From NCBI GenBank assembly GCA_008711295.1, contig VUYV01000123.1:474439-538438 (forward strand): DNA of 64,000 bases, in the 5' to 3' direction. Position 1 is the first letter of the stretch, and every line of letters starts with the position of its first letter. Source of the stretch: Anarhynchus alexandrinus (taxonomy: Eukaryota; Chordata; Aves; Charadriiformes; Charadriidae). A program made the translations under genes and the position numbers. The notes beneath the pieces were generated by a model. That model was given only the letters and a program-made list of their open reading frames with translations, was not told the DNA's origin and did no database searches. This document shows, one piece after another, positions 61,215 through 64,000 of this stretch.

Positions 61215-62880
61215 GAAAAAGACGTCTTCCTTTCTAACAGTGTGCACTAAGTGCACTAAAGATAAGAATGATCTCCTTACAAGACCAATTTAAGCAGCAG
61301 TTGAGCCAGAGTCACTGTTCTTACTTCCTTGTTCTTGAGTTTCTGTTAGTTTATTCCCCCTTTCACTAGGTGACAGAGGAATCAGATGGCACCTGCCTTA
61401 GGTACTTTCAGTGTTGTTATCTCTGCAGTCAGGGACTTTTGTATTTACATATGCTTAAGGGAGCACCCTTCAAAGCTGTCTAATCTGCTTCTACAGAGCA
61501 TGGCTAAATTTCTTCCTGACCACATCTGCAGAGTTTAGAATTACAGGATGGGTTTAGAGGAGGTGTAACTACCTATACATTATTTTAGGCACCTCTTTTA
61601 AATGACTATTGATAAATCACAGACTAATTAATTGCCATCTCAGCTTTTCATAACTGTACACAAGATGCGTGGGGAGGAACCAATGATACTTTCTAGCTCT
61701 TGGTACTGCTCACTGCCAGGATAACTGCCTCAACTATCACTCTTTGCTTAAGTCTTATATGTACCAGGTAACTATTAACACTCTTTGCTACGAGAATGGA
61801 GGGCCGCAACAGAAAGTCAAGTGGCAAGACTCTGTCATGGCACTTCTTCAGGCAGCAGATGGAGGGACAAGATGCCAGGTATCATCCTGCAGTATATGCT
61901 TCTACTCTCTGCTCCCATGGATACAATAATTTTCTGTTCAACAGATCAGATATCCTGCAGCACAAGTCCCGCAGAACTACTTTACTGGTATTTCTTGGCT
62001 CTTAAGAGCAACAGGAATCCTTGGAGAATTCTTTCTTTAATATGTCAGCATGTAGCTGAATTTCACTTGGGAATACTTAAAGAGGAAGGGAGTATCTAGT
62101 CAGTGCTCCACTGGCTTTCACATCTGGCAGCAACCATTTATCTTTGAGGCAACGCAGTAGATAGCAAAGAAACGTTAGGGCTGGGATTCAGATGTTGGTG
62201 GTTGTCAGCTAATTGCGTCTAGATGTTGGTGAATGAGATACCCAAATTCAGTTAGAGTCAATGGAGACCTAGAGAATTTATCAGTGGAGCCTCAAGTGCT
62301 ATACAGCTGATCAGTATATGTGTTTATTTGCATTTGAGTCCTCTGCAGACTTTGCAGGCACCAACCAGGGGCATAAGTTGGTTATCTGCCACAGGCAAAG
62401 TGATGTTCGAGATGTCCTAGGATATCAGAGATGTCCTTGTGAGACTGATAGATGAGAGATCTGATGCATGAGCATCAAACCTGATGTTTGACATGAAAAG
62501 TGAAAGTCATGGTTAGCCTTACAGACTGACATTTCTACTAATGCATCTTTTCAACGCAGCAGGCTGAGAGAGAATACTGGCTGAGAGGCAGGCAGCAGAG
62601 CCAGCAGAAGGGGCAGGGATGACGGTGGCAGAGAGCTCTGTGTGCAACAACCAGCTGCAGAACCGAGCCTGTGGCAGCTCGGCGCAGTCCCTTCTGGGAA
62701 GGGGCTGCTATTATGGCACTTCTTTAGGAACAGGGCCTTGTTTTTTTCCAGAGGTACTGGTGTTAATAGCTTTCTAACACATTAAGAGATCTTAATGCTA
62801 AACAATTATGTATGACAAGTACATGCAATAATAATCATTATTTGATGGTAAAATCCTGGTAGCTGGAAAGGACCATTCTG
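61215..62880. other. No recognised gene; modestly GC-rich patch at 62.57-62.71 kb
   Basis: Open frames at 61744-62099 overlap in all three plus frames and carry no recognisable domain. Positions 62575-62710 are locally richer in G and C (GCAGCAGAGCCAGCAGAAGG and GGCAGCTCGGCGCAG), possibly a small regulatory element. Confidence 0.5.
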
Positions 62881-62895
62881 TTTCTAAACAGACAA

Positions 62896-62972
62896 AGTGT
62901 CTGTAGTACCATCAGTGCCTGTAGTGTCTGTAGTGTCTGCAGTGTCTGCAATGTCTGCGGTGTCTGTAGTGT
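62896..62972 (+). repeat. 9-base minisatellite, GTGTCTGTA type
   Basis: About eight imperfect units of GTGTCTGYA follow in tandem (GTGTCTGTA, GTGCCTGTA, GTGTCTGCA, ATGTCTGCG and similar), interrupted once by CCATCA. The unit variants show that it has been diverging for some time. Confidence 0.9.
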
Positions 62973-62979
62973 GGGGCTG

Positions 62980-64000
62980 TAGCTCTGGTGATCTAAGAAT
63001 ATTGGCAAGGCAGAGTTTGGAGGTAATGGTAATGTCTTTTATTAGACTAGCCTTGCCTTGCTTAAATAGATAAATAACCTTTTCAAGGTTAGAGATTGCT
63101 ACAGAAACATAAGAATTTCCATCTAGAAAGCCCTAAATTTTTAGGATCATAAGAAAAACAAGGGCTCAGAGATGACCTGCCCACCTAAGGTCTCTCTTCT
63201 AAGCAATACCCAGAGACATTCCTGTTATTCACAAGTCAACTGAACATAGTTTGGACCTTTTCTCCTTTTAGTGAACCAGATTCAGAAGGCTGGTTGGCTG
63301 AAAACAGTGTCTTCCATGCCGAGTGTTATGTGTGCTGCAGTACACATGGGAAGTTGTCTTTTTTCTTTTTTTTTTTTTCCTTTTTTTTTCTGTTGGTGCT
63401 TGTACTGAATGACTGCAAGGATTGTCTGTTGTTCTTTCAAAAGCAAGTCATTCATTAGGATGCTTTACCTTTACTAAAAGACATGTTTTCAACTTCAGCA
63501 TGGCCACTGGCCAGAAAAGCAATTTCCTTTTTTTTTTTTTGCCTTCAAAAAAGGAGGTTGGAAACCATCAGCCTGTATCAAGAAGAAGGATTTCGGTTTT
63601 AAAGGTGAAATAACATTCGCTCCTTTTACATGATAAATGGAAGAAATAGGATACACTAATGAAAGGGAGAGGACATAGCAATTAAAAATACCAGGAGAGG
63701 GTGGTACACAAGTCTATCCTCATGTTATCTTAAAGTAAATTAGCATGAGAGGTTAAAGAAGCCAGACTTCTTTTACTTCATAAATTACTCAGCTTTCAGT
63801 ACAGGTTTTACAAGAGCACATATTACTTACCTGAACAACTGATAGTGTGGTATTTATCACATGCTGCCTCCATTTGTAAGGTCATAAATTCCCTTACTGT
63901 GGTTGCCTGTAACTTGTTTTAGTGCTAAGTGTAGCAGTAAAACGCTGGAAGAAAATCTATAGATTCAGCCTGTAATACCTGACTCTGTATTTTATCCTAT
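62980..64000. other. No recognised gene; possible old repeat at 63.02-63.09 kb
   Basis: AATGTCTTTTATTAGACTAG followed by AACCTTTTCAAGG resembles a decayed repeat family seen in sauropsid DNA ('...TTTATTAGACCAAC...'), from memory only. Poly-T tracts lie at 63358-63390 and 63530-63540. No gene is seen. Confidence 0.4.

Noticed and set aside
60831..61250. 139-codon Glu-Lys repeat protein, and its poly-Phe antisense frame
   Set aside because: Both are translations of the (GAAAAA)n microsatellite; the six-base unit prevents stop codons in several frames.
1..64000. CRISPR arrays, operons, phage or plasmid features, rRNA or tRNA genes
   Set aside because: None are visible. The repeats present are tandem microsatellites and dispersed retroelements of vertebrate type, and no cloverleaf with A/B boxes stood out by eye, though a tRNA scan was not possible.

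Overview
The window looks like bird (sauropsid, most likely avian) nuclear DNA. Three CR1 LINE 3' ends carry the usual terminal octamer tails (ATTCTATG or ATTCTGTG type). There are very decayed MIR-like SINEs, a low density of recent repeats, AT-rich composition (an impression, not counted) and many poly-A/poly-T tracts. No bacterial, viral or plasmid organisation is visible: no operons, no Shine-Dalgarno-led genes, no CRISPR, no rRNA. I could not name any gene here. Nearly all open frames are what chance gives in AT-rich vertebrate DNA. The window reads as gene-poor intergenic or deep intronic sequence.

Layout. Positions 78-951 hold a direct duplication of a unit of about 435 bp, with a single N exactly at the junction. 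It is either a real tandem repeat or an assembly artefact, and the unit has LTR-like signals on the minus strand. From 1 to 20 kb there is unannotatable sequence, a strongly T/C-skewed stretch (about 11.75-15.0 kb) and a short antisense CR1 fragment (15.41 kb). At 20.16-20.70 kb lies a locally GC- and CpG-richer block that could be a promoter or enhancer. At 23.96-24.51 kb sits the best coding candidate by length: a 320-base, splice-site-bounded open segment on the plus strand, possibly with a second exon just upstream. The stretch from 25 to 49 kb holds a MIR-like SINE, a CR1 3' end (31.6 kb) and three weak minus-strand exon candidates (28.6, 30.3 and 43.2 kb). A longer CR1 3' end is at 49.4-49.8 kb. 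At 55.70-55.87 kb there is a complete 54-codon open frame for a small basic protein with one membrane-spanning segment, directly behind a good splice acceptor. The last 4 kb contains a long (GAAAAA)n microsatellite and a 9-bp minisatellite.

No multi-gene system is visible. The items most worth checking are the 54-codon membrane micropeptide frame, the 24.2 kb candidate exon pair, and the duplicated unit at the left edge. All three rest on sequence inspection only.
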